This document shows, in pieces, positions 26,378 to 35,672 of a DNA stretch of 64,000 nucleotides (within the stretch, counting starts at the first letter, position 1; the number at the start of each line of letters is the position of its first letter). The notes under the pieces were generated by a model. It saw nothing but the letters and a program-made list of their open reading frames with translations. It did no database searches and was not told the DNA's origin. A program made the position numbers and the translations under genes. Origin of the DNA: Gp6-AA40 sp036407095 (lineage in GTDB: Bacteria; Acidobacteriota; Vicinamibacteria; Vicinamibacterales; UBA2999); contig DASWZV010000065.1 in the NCBI GenBank assembly GCA_036407095.1, positions 1 to 64,000 of the forward strand. Reading direction: 5' to 3'.

Positions 26378-29300
26378 ATGACGAAACCGGAATCCCTCGG
26401 CGTTGGCCTCCTGCCGATCGTCGTGGCCGCCGGGCTTCTATCAGGCGGTCTGTTCCGACAGACACCCGCACCTGAGCCCGCCAAGATGGCCGTGAAGCCG
26501 GCAGAACAGTTACGAGAAGAGATTCGCCTGACGGGCCCGTGGCTCTCCGACTTGAGGCCTGTGATGGAAACCATCGGCGATGCCATGGGCCTCCCGATTC
26601 AGCGCGATCAGGCGAGCCGGACCTCAGATGTGACTGCCGCCAACCTCCACAACATCTCGGTCGAGAGAGTCACCGCCGCGATCGCGAGGGTTCACGCTGC
26701 ACTGGAGCGTCGCATGAGCGGCCAATCGGGCGAGTGCGACGTGGATGACTTGACGAGTGACGAGCAGACGCTCAACGGCTATCTCCTGTCGGCCCCGGAC
26801 GACGAGGACCCCAAATCCTCTTCACGAAAGTTACTGACGACCGTCGCCGAGGCGTCGCTGAACCAGCTGCGCGACTGGCGCTCGTTTCTGGCGCTCACGA
26901 AGAGAGCCAGGAGGCAGACCGGCGAGAGCGCAGCCCGATATGACGTCACTTTCATCGTGGCCACAGTGCCCGACTACGTTGACTCCAACGCCGGATGGTT
27001 CGCCGACCAGAGCCTGACCGCCATTCAGGCGGCGATGAGCCGGTCAGCGTACCTGCTGGACAGGTTCCGGCTGATCGACTGGACGAGGACTGATCCGAGA
27101 ACCGACAATCCCGTGGCCAACGACAGCCGTCTGCACGAGCGGCAGCCAGGCGCGCTGATTTTCCGGGACTCCCAAAAAAGAGACGGGGACACCTCGTCTT
27201 CAGTCGATGGCAAACGTGTAGTCCACCTCCGCGTTGTTCTGCTCGCCCTCGAGACTCCGACCAGCGGCATGCACCGCTCTGCACTGCGAAATGCCATCAA
27301 GTTCATTCGCGCGTGGCACACGTGCTCGGGTGACGACAAAGAGGGCCTTGACGTTCTCGGGCCGACATTCTCCGGCTCGACGCTCTCGATGGCTCTCACG
27401 CTGGGCGATCCAGATGACCGGTTCGCAGGGGCTTTCAAAAGGACCCGTGTCATCACCGGCTCTGCCAGCGCGGACGACAACCTCGAAACCTTTCAGAGGT
27501 TTGCTCCCAGCGCCGAGTTCCACGCGACGGTTCAACCCACGTTGAAAACCTTGCCGGTCATGGCCGCGTTTCTCGAGGGGATGAACTCGTCGTGGCGCTG
27601 CGGGACGCATGTCGCCATTCTGAGGGAGAGCAACACCGCGTACGGGCAAGCCGCGGACAGGCAAGCCCTGAAGAAGAGCAAAGGTTTGTCCCCCGTGCAA
27701 GGTTCGACGCGCAGACCAGACGATTGCAAACCCCTCGCAGAGGCGGAGGTCTTCGCTTTTCCGCTGCATGTGTCGCAGCTCCGAAGCGACAGTCCCGAGA
27801 CGACGAGAGACACTGTCACTGTGCTGCCCTCGCCCGCCATTCCCCTCAACATGCGCGAGACGACGCCGCCTGCCGATCAGATCCCGGCTCTTCGACCGCA
27901 GCTCACCTCCCCGGTCGTCAATGCCACGGTTGACACCATTCTCGACACGATCCGGCACGAACGGCTGACGGCGGTCGGGATTCAAGCGACGGACGACCGG
28001 GACGTGTTGTTTCTGGCGCGCGAAGTCAAACGCGCGGTGCCCGACGTGCAACTGTTCCTGATTGGCGCGCACGCGTTGTATCTCCACCAGGACTACATCC
28101 CGTATCTTCGAGGCACGCTGGTCGCCTCGACTTACCCCCTGTCGCTGACGGCGCAGAGCAGGGCCACCAGCGATCCGCACACGCGCGAGCCGTTCCAGAG
28201 CTGGGCCGCGGAGGGGCTTTTCAACGCGACTCTGCTTCTGATGGACTCGAAGTCCGCGCTGCGGGACTACTGCGATCCGAGCACGGTAGGGGACCAGCAA
28301 GATCGTCATCTTGAATCAATCACTCAGTGCGTGCCGCGCGTGTCGGTCAGCGTGATCGGCGAGGACGGCTTCTGGCCGTTGCCTGGAGATCACGCCCAGG
28401 GCACCGACAACGCCGGGTATGTTCAACCAGCGGGCACGCCGGAGGACTTCAGCCCGATCCCTTTGCCGCCGCTTCCCACGCAGGCCCGAATCGTCTTCAC
28501 CGTGGTCGGCCTCTTTGTGTTGGCGCAGGTACTGATGCTCCTCTTCATGCGCCACCGCCTGCGGAAGGGTGAGAGACCGGGCACATTTCTGAAGTGGCCG
28601 GTCCTTCGAGTGCTTGCGCCGCCGATGACGCACAAGACCGCCGCGCGTCTACACCGCATCAGTCTGGTGATTTGCTTCGCCGTGTTGGCTGCGATCTCTG
28701 CGTGGGTCACCGTCGTCCTGACTCCCTTCCTGTTGTCGAGTCCGTCCGGTGTACTCGTCGGTGTCACGCTGGTGACGATCGGTGTCATGCTTCCAGCCCT
28801 TTTGCCCAGGACATCCAGAGAGGCACAGCATGTGTACTGGGGTCCGGAGGCGGCACGAAGGAGAACGAGATGGTTGCTGTCGCCAGTGATCGCGCTGCTG
28901 GCGCTCGGCCTGTGTGCCTTTATCGTCTACCTCGTCGGGCTCGTGTCGGGCGACACCCCTGCAGATGTCCAGCTGACACTGGCGCGTCTGGTTGGAGGGG
29001 GCATCATCTCGCCTGCAACCGCCACGCTGTGTCTGTTTGCCGCGCTTTACGCGGGCATCTTCGGCGGGATGCGGCGGCTATCCCTGGTCGGATGGGGATA
29101 CGCCCAACTCGAAAAGAAATCGCGGGCGTTCGACTTGCTGAACAGACCACCGACCTGGTCGCCAAATGATCGGCGTCCGCAGGCGTGCGCGCGCTTGAGC
29201 GATGTGCTGGACATGCCAGCGCAGAATCTCCCTGTGTCATATACCGCCGGAATCCTGCTGGTCCTGGTGGTCGCTGTTCTCAGCATTGGGGGGATCTCTA

Positions 29301-30451
29301 CCATCGAAGGAAAGGCATTTACGTGGTTCTTCGGCGCGACCTCCGCCACCGTGCTCATGCTGGGGCTCCTGAACCTCGCCCAAGGCCTCACGATCTGGAA
29401 CACCGCACGTGCCCATCTGAAATGGCTTGCGCAATCGCCGATTGAAGGATCGTTCACGGCGATCGCCAACCTGGTGCCGTGGAACCTGTCGCTGACACCA
29501 CCACGGTTGATGGAGCTCCTGCCCGTCGCGCGCAGGGCGGACCAGATTGCGTTGGAGTTTCGCGTGCTCAGAGATCGCACCGAGGTCAGCGGGTGCGGAC
29601 GGTCCCGCATCGATGACGAACCGCGCGGGGAACCTCTCGATCAGGACGACAGAGTCGAGACGAAGCTCACCATCCGGAAGAGGGACTTCGGTGGGATCGG
29701 GAGGAACGTCGCAGTCGCGTCTCATGTCTCCAGCCTCGAACAGGAGATCGTGGAGCAGCAGCACGCGCCGTTCACGCAGAGCTCGAGCTGGATGCGCCTG
29801 TGGGAGGTCTCTGATGCCATCGTCCTGTTGTTGCAAAGGACGGCCTGGTGCCGGTTGGTTCCCAATCGCCAGAGCGCTCCTCCGAGCGGAATCCCGGTTG
29901 CGACGACCGTCGGCGGCCCGACAGATGTTGGTCAGGCGGATATCGCTATATCGCAGCGAATGAGAATGGCAGCCGCACTGGAACTGGACTCGGACTCCAT
30001 CCGTCACCGAAACATGGCGCACGAGCACGCTGGGCTGTTGCGTCGCTGCGAAGAACTCATCGCCCTTCAGTTCGGGTTCGTTCTCCGGGACATCGTGGCC
30101 CGCACGATCGCCGCGCTCTTCACCGCGATGCTCTGCCTCATGTTTCTGACAGCGGCGCACCTGCTGTACTCGTTCAACGGCCGCTCGGCGATGCTGACCG
30201 TCGACCTCCTTGCGGTCGCTGGTGCGTCGTTGGCGTCGATCTGGATCCTGGTCGGGATGGAACGCGAGACCGTTCTGAGCCGTCTCCGCAACACCACGCC
30301 GGGACAACTGGACATCAACTGGGCTTTCGTACAGCGTGTGGCGGTGTACGGCGTGTTGCCACTGCTCGTCGTGATCGCGTCGGTGTTCCCTGAGATCGGC
30401 AACTCGATCTTCGGCTGGCTCGAACCGTTGCGGAAGCTCTCGAGCGTCTGA
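26378..30451 (+). CDS. 1357-residue membrane protein with large periplasmic sensor-like region, unknown function
   Basis: Start ATG at 26378 with GGGAG upstream; the frame is open further 5'. An N-terminal helix (about 8-25) is followed by some 670 residues that would be periplasmic. This part has Rossmann-like segments recalling type I periplasmic-binding proteins: LGPTFSGSTLSM, RVITGSASADD, HVAILRESNTAYG, LTAVGIQATDDRDVLFLARE and VQLFLIGAHALYL. About ten transmembrane helices follow at residues 700-1010 and 1240-1350, with a 230-residue cytoplasmic section between helices 7 and 8. No kinase, cyclase or transporter motif was found. It is not a family I can name. Confidence 0.8.
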   Translation: MTKPESLGVGLLPIVVAAGLLSGGLFRQTPAPEPAKMAVKPAEQLREEIRLTGPWLSDLRPVMETIGDAMGLPIQRDQASRTSDVTAANLHNISVERVTAAIARVHAALERRMSGQSGECDVDDLTSDEQTLNGYLLSAPDDEDPKSSSRKLLTTVAEASLNQLRDWRSFLALTKRARRQTGESAARYDVTFIVATVPDYVDSNAGWFADQSLTAIQAAMSRSAYLLDRFRLIDWTRTDPRTDNPVANDSRLHERQPGALIFRDSQKRDGDTSSSVDGKRVVHLRVVLLALETPTSGMHRSALRNAIKFIRAWHTCSGDDKEGLDVLGPTFSGSTLSMALTLGDPDDRFAGAFKRTRVITGSASADDNLETFQRFAPSAEFHATVQPTLKTLPVMAAFLEGMNSSWRCGTHVAILRESNTAYGQAADRQALKKSKGLSPVQGSTRRPDDCKPLAEAEVFAFPLHVSQLRSDSPETTRDTVTVLPSPAIPLNMRETTPPADQIPALRPQLTSPVVNATVDTILDTIRHERLTAVGIQATDDRDVLFLAREVKRAVPDVQLFLIGAHALYLHQDYIPYLRGTLVASTYPLSLTAQSRATSDPHTREPFQSWAAEGLFNATLLLMDSKSALRDYCDPSTVGDQQDRHLESITQCVPRVSVSVIGEDGFWPLPGDHAQGTDNAGYVQPAGTPEDFSPIPLPPLPTQARIVFTVVGLFVLAQVLMLLFMRHRLRKGERPGTFLKWPVLRVLAPPMTHKTAARLHRISLVICFAVLAAISAWVTVVLTPFLLSSPSGVLVGVTLVTIGVMLPALLPRTSREAQHVYWGPEAARRRTRWLLSPVIALLALGLCAFIVYLVGLVSGDTPADVQLTLARLVGGGIISPATATLCLFAALYAGIFGGMRRLSLVGWGYAQLEKKSRAFDLLNRPPTWSPNDRRPQACARLSDVLDMPAQNLPVSYTAGILLVLVVAVLSIGGISTIEGKAFTWFFGATSATVLMLGLLNLAQGLTIWNTARAHLKWLAQSPIEGSFTAIANLVPWNLSLTPPRLMELLPVARRADQIALEFRVLRDRTEVSGCGRSRIDDEPRGEPLDQDDRVETKLTIRKRDFGGIGRNVAVASHVSSLEQEIVEQQHAPFTQSSSWMRLWEVSDAIVLLLQRTAWCRLVPNRQSAPPSGIPVATTVGGPTDVGQADIAISQRMRMAAALELDSDSIRHRNMAHEHAGLLRRCEELIALQFGFVLRDIVARTIAALFTAMLCLMFLTAAHLLYSFNGRSAMLTVDLLAVAGASLASIWILVGMERETVLSRLRNTTPGQLDINWAFVQRVAVYGVLPLLVVIASVFPEIGNSIFGWLEPLRKLSSV

Positions 30452-30595
30452 TGACAGGGCGTACTCGATCTCGCGATCGAATCGTCCTAATCGGGCGAAT
30501 CCGCTCGCTTCAGCCTTCGCACGGGCAGTCGATCTGACCCGACGGGGGCGTGCTAGTCTTTGTGGCACAACCGGCCGCCCGGCAGCTTGACGATC

Positions 30596-31126
30596 GTGAC
30601 ACCACCACAGAATTTCGACGCAAGGGCTATCACTGAGCCGCACGAGCGGCTCCTTACGTACTACTTCATCGTTGCGCTGCTTTCCCTCGTGGCGTTTCCG
30701 GTCACGATGACCGTGTTGTATATCAAGTACCGCACCATGCGGTTCCGCTTTGACGATGAGGGCGTGTGGAAGCGGCAGGGCCTGCTGTGGCGCAGTGAAG
30801 TGAACGTCACGTATCGACGCATTCAGGACATTCACTTGACCAACGGCATCGTTCAACGGTGGCTGGGTTTGGCGACGGTGAGCATCCAAACCGCGGCGGG
30901 TTCGTCAACGGCGGAAGTGACCATCGAGGGGGTGCTCGAGGCGGAAGCCTTGCGCGACTACCTGTACACGAAGATGCGAGGCGTGCGCGAAGGTACGTCT
31001 GTTGTGGCTCACGCGACCGACAGTGGATCGCACGCTGGCGCGACTGATGACGAAGCGCTTGCGCTGCTCGCGGACATCCGCGACTCGCTTCGCCGTCTCG
31101 AGACCCGTTTGAGCGGTCGGCCGTGA
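30596..31126 (+). CDS. Bacterial PH-domain (YdbS/bPH2-like) membrane protein
   Basis: About 176 residues from the GTG at 30596; TTG codons at 30560 and 30587 are alternatives, none has a good ribosome site. One or two hydrophobic segments (YYFIVALLSLVAFPVTMTVL) precede the bPH2 domain: MRFRFDDEGVWKRQGLLWRS, VNVTYRRIQDIHLTNGIVQR, WLGLATVSIQTAAGSSTAEV, ending with a helical section. The RRIQDIHL core is the family signature. A 4-base overlap joins it to a second PH protein, indicating a two-subunit membrane complex. Function of bPH2 proteins is poorly known. Confidence 0.85.
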   Translation: MTPPQNFDARAITEPHERLLTYYFIVALLSLVAFPVTMTVLYIKYRTMRFRFDDEGVWKRQGLLWRSEVNVTYRRIQDIHLTNGIVQRWLGLATVSIQTAAGSSTAEVTIEGVLEAEALRDYLYTKMRGVREGTSVVAHATDSGSHAGATDDEALALLADIRDSLRRLETRLSGRP

Positions 31127-31887
31127 GCCACACTGTCGACGCCGCGGCCGAATGGATCTATCGAGGCATCTGGGCAGGCATCGTCGCACTGTTCAAAGTC
31201 CCGCCGGAGCCTCCAACGCTTCCGTCGTCGGGCGAGGCGGTCCGCTCGATCAGGCCATCGGCCGGTTATCTTCGTTATCTGAAATTCCTTTTCTGGGTGG
31301 CATTCCTCCCGGGAGACATTGTCCCGCTCATCCTCTGGATTGCTGTCTTTGTCGCCCTTCCCATTGTGGGCGTCATTCTGATCGGTCCGCTCGTGATCGT
31401 GCTGATCGCACCAGATGTGATCGCGTACGTCGGCCTTCACCTCAAATACGACACCACTTGGTACGTGCTGACCGATCGGAGCCTTCGCATCAGACGCGGC
31501 ATCTGGGTGATTCACGAGACGACGATCACGTTCGAGAATGTTCAAAACGTCGAAGTCGCGCAGGGTCCCGTGCAGCGTTTCTTTGGCATCGCCGACGTGA
31601 TCGTGCAGACGGCGGGGGGCGCCTCGAGGAGAACGAGCCATGGAGGGGAGAAGACAACTGGCGCGCACGTGGGCGTCCTGCAGGGCCTGGACAATGCCGC
31701 AGAAGTGCGCGACCTGATTATCGACCGCGTCAGGCGAAGTCGAACGACAGGCCTCGGCGACGAGCATGCGATGCTGTCGGCTCATGCGAACCACGCGCCT
31801 CGGCCGGAGTATTCGACAGCCCACTTGGCCGTGCTGCGTGAGATTCGCGACGCAACGCGCCGCCTCGCAGAAGCGGCTCCGCTATGA
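31123..31887 (+). CDS. Second bacterial PH-domain membrane protein
   Basis: A 254-residue partner starting with GTG inside the stop of the previous gene (GTGA overlap). Two long hydrophobic segments at about 55-105 (FLFWVAFLPGDIVPLILWIA, VFVALPIVGVILIGPLVIVL) precede the bPH2 domain: WYVLTDRSLRIRRGIWVIHE, TTITFENVQNVEVAQGPVQR, FFGIADVIVQTAGG. The C-terminal tail ends HLAVLREIRDATRRLAEA, similar to the end of the upstream protein (LLADIRDSLRRLETRL), so both may form a coiled-coil contact. Paralogue pair by sequence and operon. Confidence 0.85.
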   Translation: MSHTVDAAAEWIYRGIWAGIVALFKVPPEPPTLPSSGEAVRSIRPSAGYLRYLKFLFWVAFLPGDIVPLILWIAVFVALPIVGVILIGPLVIVLIAPDVIAYVGLHLKYDTTWYVLTDRSLRIRRGIWVIHETTITFENVQNVEVAQGPVQRFFGIADVIVQTAGGASRRTSHGGEKTTGAHVGVLQGLDNAAEVRDLIIDRVRRSRTTGLGDEHAMLSAHANHAPRPEYSTAHLAVLREIRDATRRLAEAAPL

Positions 31888-31954
31888 CACCGTGTCACAG
31901 CCCTGAGGCAAGGGCCGATGCAGACGCGCACCGTAGTCAAGGAAGAGGAGTAAC

Positions 31955-32365
31955 GTGATGAGGATTTACTGGTTGCGTGTGCTGCTCGGCGGTTTTCTCA
32001 TCGAGGTCGTTCTCGCGATCGTGCTCCTTGGCGGATTTGCGGCGGCGGGTGTGGACATCGCCAGCGGAGTCTCGCCCGCGTCCGCGGTGATCATCGGCGT
32101 CGGCTGTTTCGCGGCGGCATTCCTGATCGTGCTGTGGCTGGGCCGGGGCATCGACAGTCATCTCGTACTGCATGGCTTTCTCATGGGACTCGTCGCGACG
32201 CTGATCTACGTCGGCCTGGTCGGGGGGTCCGGCCAGATGTCGTCGGCCCTTGCTGCCTACGGGCCCGCGACCTTCGTGACCCTCAACTTGGTGCGGATTG
32301 CGGGGGCCGTGTGTGGCGGCGTCGTCTGCGAGCGCGGGAGAGCGGCGCATCCTGCCATGCTGTGA
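31955..32365 (+). CDS. Four-helix small membrane protein, unknown function
   Basis: A 136-residue protein with four predicted membrane helices: LLGGFLIEVVLAIVLLGGFA, AVIIGVGCFAAAFLIVLWLG, LHGFLMGLVATLIYVGLVGG and LNLVRIAGAVCGGVVCERG. Start at 31955 or the next codon (MM). A ribosome site GAGGAG lies about 8 bases upstream. It resembles TIGR/hypothetical membrane proteins of Acidobacteria with no known role. Lies 67 bp downstream of the PH pair on the same strand. Confidence 0.8.
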   Translation: MMRIYWLRVLLGGFLIEVVLAIVLLGGFAAAGVDIASGVSPASAVIIGVGCFAAAFLIVLWLGRGIDSHLVLHGFLMGLVATLIYVGLVGGSGQMSSALAAYGPATFVTLNLVRIAGAVCGGVVCERGRAAHPAML

Positions 32366-32403
32366 AGCGCGCGATCGGCGCTGACCTGCCCGCAATGCGC
32401 GTA

Positions 32404-33675
32404 TTACACCGTCCGTCCGCGCTCGCCTGATGTGACGGGAACCGATCCGGCCGCCACGCTTTCGGCCTGGCAGTCAGTCGTCGCGGCGCGCGTGTCCGTC
32501 CGCCGGAGTTTCCGTCCGGCAATCTTGTTGTGAATGCTTTCGAGTGGGCCTGGTCCAGGGCGGCCCAGTCTTCGTTCGAGCGCGGAGAGCGGCGACAGTT
32601 CCCCGGAAAGGATCTGCAGGGCCCATGCGCTGTCGATTCGAGCCTGTGCCTCTTCGTTCGCTCCCGCAGCCTCGTCGCTGTCCAATCGCGCGCTCACGAC
32701 GAACACCTTTCCGCTGAGCTCGCGCAGCTCGAGCACGTGACCCGACCGCTCCAGGTCCTGTTCCTCGGTGTCGAAGCGATGGACGAAATGGACGTCGTGC
32801 GCTGCTCGCGAGCCTTCGTCGCTGGGAGTCGGAGTCTCGGAATGGCCGTTGGCCGATTCGAGCCGCTCGATCAGCGATTCGACCGCTTTCAGCATCTGCG
32901 ACCACGTCTCCTGCTGGCCCACTGAGCTGGTCTCTCCCTGAAGACGTGTGTCGAGCTCTTCCCAGACCTTTGCGAACGCCTCCGTAGCAGACTCCCGTGC
33001 AGCGAACATCGCCAGCGGCTTCCGGTGAACTGTCATCTGCTCGACGACGCTCGCGTAGGGGATTTGTGCACGCATGAAGATCTGCGGGTTTGCTGCCGAC
33101 CATTCGGTGGCGTGCCGATGCAGCGTCTTTCGGCGATCGACCATGCTGAAGAACGCCGCGACCTTGCACCGTGTCTCTGAACGGTCGGCCCACTGGATCA
33201 GATGTGCGAGCGTTCGCAACGAGAGCACGGTGGGGATCGTGGGCACGATGATGGCATCAGCCGCTGCGAAGATCCCCTCGATCAACAGCGAGAAGCCTGC
33301 CGGGCAGTCGAGAAACACCACGTCGAAGTCGCGGCCGAGCGTCTCCAGAAGTGACGTCACCGAGCGTTCAGGTTTGCCAATCGAATCGAGAAGCCGCTCG
33401 AACTTCCGGTAGGCGAAGTCTGCCGGCAGTAAATGCAGGTTGTTGTAATCAGTCTCTCTGATGGCCGCGCCGAGCGCATGGCCGTCCTCGAGGCTCTTCT
33501 TGCCGAACCCTTCGACATGCGGCTGCACTCGGAACGCAAACGTTGCGGCTCCCTGTGGGTCGAGATCCCATAACAACGTCCGCGCTCCTGCTGCCGCGGC
33601 GAGATACGACAGGTTGACCGCGCCGGTTGTTTTCCCGACCCCGCCTTTCATGTTGTAGATGGCAACGGTCTTCAT
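32404..33675 (-). CDS. ParA/MinD-family partition-type ATPase with long C-terminal extension
   Basis: A 423-residue protein starting at 33675 (AGGAG upstream), overlapping the CHAD gene stop by ATGA. The deviant Walker A is KGGVGKTT with signature Lys10 and Lys15; Walker A' is LLWDLDPQGAAT, Walker B VVFLDCPAGFS. Residues 1-250 are a full ParA ATPase of the kind that forms gradients on the nucleoid. Residues 260-423 are an additional charged, low-complexity region, LSALERRLGRPGPGPLESIH and other segments, without a known domain. It has no ParB or parS partner nearby; co-translation with CHAD suggests cargo other than DNA. Confidence 0.88.
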   Translation of the reverse strand: MKTVAIYNMKGGVGKTTGAVNLSYLAAAAGARTLLWDLDPQGAATFAFRVQPHVEGFGKKSLEDGHALGAAIRETDYNNLHLLPADFAYRKFERLLDSIGKPERSVTSLLETLGRDFDVVFLDCPAGFSLLIEGIFAAADAIIVPTIPTVLSLRTLAHLIQWADRSETRCKVAAFFSMVDRRKTLHRHATEWSAANPQIFMRAQIPYASVVEQMTVHRKPLAMFAARESATEAFAKVWEELDTRLQGETSSVGQQETWSQMLKAVESLIERLESANGHSETPTPSDEGSRAAHDVHFVHRFDTEEQDLERSGHVLELRELSGKVFVVSARLDSDEAAGANEEAQARIDSAWALQILSGELSPLSALERRLGRPGPGPLESIHNKIAGRKLRRTDTRAATTDCQAESVAAGSVPVTSGERGRTV

Positions 33676-35264
33676 CGCGCTCGCTCCTCTGACTTCGATC
33701 GCCTGAACGCGCGCCGGCACGCCGTCCGTGTCTCAGGGGCCCGAAAGCGTTCGAGTGTCGCGACGACCTCGTCGCGCAACCGTTCCCGACGCTGGCAGCT
33801 CTGCTCGACAAGCCGCCCGAGCGCGAGCAGGGCGCCAGGCGGGCCACCAGCGGCGCCCAGCTCGAGCCCGCAGTTCAGCAGCCGCTTTTCCTGCACTTCG
33901 GCGTCGTTGAAGTCGCCGAGTACTCGCTGCAGCTTCTTCACGGCGCCAACGACGCACCCCAGATCGGCGGCATCGCAAAACGCTGGCGTGACGTCGATCA
34001 GATAGCGCAGCTTCTTCGCATCGATGCGGATTTCGTGGAGTCGCGCTGCCGATGTCTGGCCGTCGATGATCCTGGCGGTGTCGGCGATTCGTTGGCTCAG
34101 TCGCCACGCCCGCCTCGCAACGACATGTGCCAGACGGTCTCCCGCGTTGACCGCTTCGGGTGTGGTCAACACCGGCCGTTGCAGAAATGCCTTCCAGTCT
34201 GAAATGAGACGTCGATACCGCTGGCTGTCCAGCGCTTCGATGAGCCGGTCGTGTTCCTGCTGCTGGGCCTGAGTGAGGATCTCCCGCAGCACCTGCATGT
34301 CGGCAGCGGAAAATTCGGCGCCACGTTCTCTGAGTGCCAGGACGAGTACGTCCAGGTCGCGAGGCGCACCAGTCAAACGTCCGATCCACGAGAACTCCGT
34401 CGAGAAGTGCTCGACCGCCTCTGCTGGGAACACGCGTCGGATCTGACCGAGGAGCGAGCGCGTTCGCCTCACGGTCACACGAAAATCGTGGAGGAATTCC
34501 GTGTCCAGATTGGCGCGGAGGCCAGGTTCGTTGGCTTCGAGAATGCCGACGAGCGCCAGATGAATCTGCCGCGCTCCGATGTCTGCGCGGACCGTCGATG
34601 CGAGATCCACGCGAGGCGACGATACGTCGCCCCGCATCGGCGCGCCAGCCCCCGACAGCATCACGTCAAGCGAACCCTCAGGGCACGGCTGAACGCCGGG
34701 ACGACTCTCGATCACCGGCACGAGTCGCGAATAGGTGTCCTCGTACCCGCGCAGTGCCGTCAATGTGACCATCGTCGGCAACGGGCGCCACGCAGCTCGT
34801 GGCGACGGCAGCCGGGCCTGGCCAGACGCAATCCGGAGACGTGCCACGGTCTTGCCGCGATCGTCGAGCACTTCGAGCAGCGATCCGTACTCCTCGGCGT
34901 CGGCCTGTTCGAGAAGCCGCCGCGGACCGATGACCGAGGCCAGCGTTTGCTGCAGTCGCCCGGTGGGAAAGTCCCACGCAAAATTCGCCGGCTGCTTCAA
35001 CCGGACCTTCAAGTGGCTTGAAGTCCCGCGCGTCTGCCACGCCACCGTGGAGTCGTCGGCGCCGCCGCGCGTCAGGCGGGCGCCGGCCCGACGGACGCGC
35101 TCGTCGAAGGTGTCGAGGACGGTGAACCGGTGCCGGGCAATCGCATGATGCCGGGTCGGCAGGAGCGCCTGCAGGCTCCTCGTAATGGCCTCTCCTGAGA
35201 CTTCTCGTGGAACGACGTAAACCGATTCGGTTGCGGCAGCCACACCGTGCTTCATTTCCGTCAT
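33672..35264 (-). CDS. CYTH-like + CHAD domain protein (polyphosphate binding)
   Basis: A 530-residue protein. Residues 20-200 look like a divergent CYTH tunnel (RHRFTVLDTFDERVRRAGAR, LKVRLKQP) but lack the N-terminal ExExK. Residues 220-510 are a CHAD domain of two four-helix bundles, with the conserved basic pattern LHDFRVTVRRTRSLLGQIRR, WIGRLTGAPRDLDVLVLALR, ARLHEIRIDAKKLRYLIDVT and LQRVLGDFNDAEV. CHAD domains are known to bind inorganic polyphosphate and to localise to polyphosphate granules. The gene is sandwiched with a 3-bp gap after the Nudix gene and an ATGA overlap before ParA. Confidence 0.92.
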   Translation of the reverse strand: MTEMKHGVAAATESVYVVPREVSGEAITRSLQALLPTRHHAIARHRFTVLDTFDERVRRAGARLTRGGADDSTVAWQTRGTSSHLKVRLKQPANFAWDFPTGRLQQTLASVIGPRRLLEQADAEEYGSLLEVLDDRGKTVARLRIASGQARLPSPRAAWRPLPTMVTLTALRGYEDTYSRLVPVIESRPGVQPCPEGSLDVMLSGAGAPMRGDVSSPRVDLASTVRADIGARQIHLALVGILEANEPGLRANLDTEFLHDFRVTVRRTRSLLGQIRRVFPAEAVEHFSTEFSWIGRLTGAPRDLDVLVLALRERGAEFSAADMQVLREILTQAQQQEHDRLIEALDSQRYRRLISDWKAFLQRPVLTTPEAVNAGDRLAHVVARRAWRLSQRIADTARIIDGQTSAARLHEIRIDAKKLRYLIDVTPAFCDAADLGCVVGAVKKLQRVLGDFNDAEVQEKRLLNCGLELGAAGGPPGALLALGRLVEQSCQRRERLRDEVVATLERFRAPETRTACRRAFRRSKSEERAR

Positions 35265-35267
35265 CGC

Positions 35268-35672
35268 TCACGAGTTCAGTTGGACGTCGAGGTGATGGAT
35301 CAGCCGCTGCAGTTCTTCGCGCAGACAGTCCGCTGCGTCGGGAATGCGCATCCAGCGTCGCCGCCGCACGTCATCCTCGAGCCAACGGTCCGCGACGTTC
35401 GTGACGCGCATGGCGAAAACATCAACCCGCCGGCGATCGTTACCCTTGACGTGGTGGTACCACCCGAGTGGTTTCCGCCACACCACGCCGCGCAGTCCGG
35501 CTTCTTCCTCGGCTTCCCGGATCGCCGCGTCGCGTGGCCGCTCGCCCTCGTACACAGACCCTTTCGGCACGATCCAGCCCTTCCCTCCGGACGTCGTCAC
35601 GAGGGCCACCTCGACGCGCTCGTTGCGGATCCGATACGGGATCACGGCAGCCTGCTGAAGTACACGCGGCAT
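35268..35672 (-). CDS. Nudix hydrolase, diphosphoinositol/polyphosphate phosphohydrolase-like
   Basis: A 134-residue protein from the ATG at 35672, with GGAGGACAG directly upstream. The Nudix box is complete: GSVYEGERPRDAAIREAEEE followed by AGL. The core starts with AAVIPYRIRNERVEVALVTT and GGKGWIVPKGSV. The small size and WIVPKG motif are those of DIPP/Ap6A-type Nudix enzymes, which cut diadenosine polyphosphates, diphosphoinositol phosphates or polyphosphate. It is first in the Nudix-CHAD-ParA operon, so a polyphosphate-related substrate is the natural guess. Confidence 0.9.
   Translation of the reverse strand: MPRVLQQAAVIPYRIRNERVEVALVTTSGGKGWIVPKGSVYEGERPRDAAIREAEEEAGLRGVVWRKPLGWYHHVKGNDRRRVDVFAMRVTNVADRWLEDDVRRRRWMRIPDAADCLREELQRLIHHLDVQLNS

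Noticed and set aside
29237..30889. 550-codon minus-strand frame opposite the giant membrane protein
   Set aside because: No domain or signal seen; the plus-strand frame continues with clear membrane helices across the same bases.
32404..33675. Plasmid or chromosome partition locus
   Set aside because: There is no ParB gene or repeated parS-like site nearby and ParA is co-translated with a CHAD protein.
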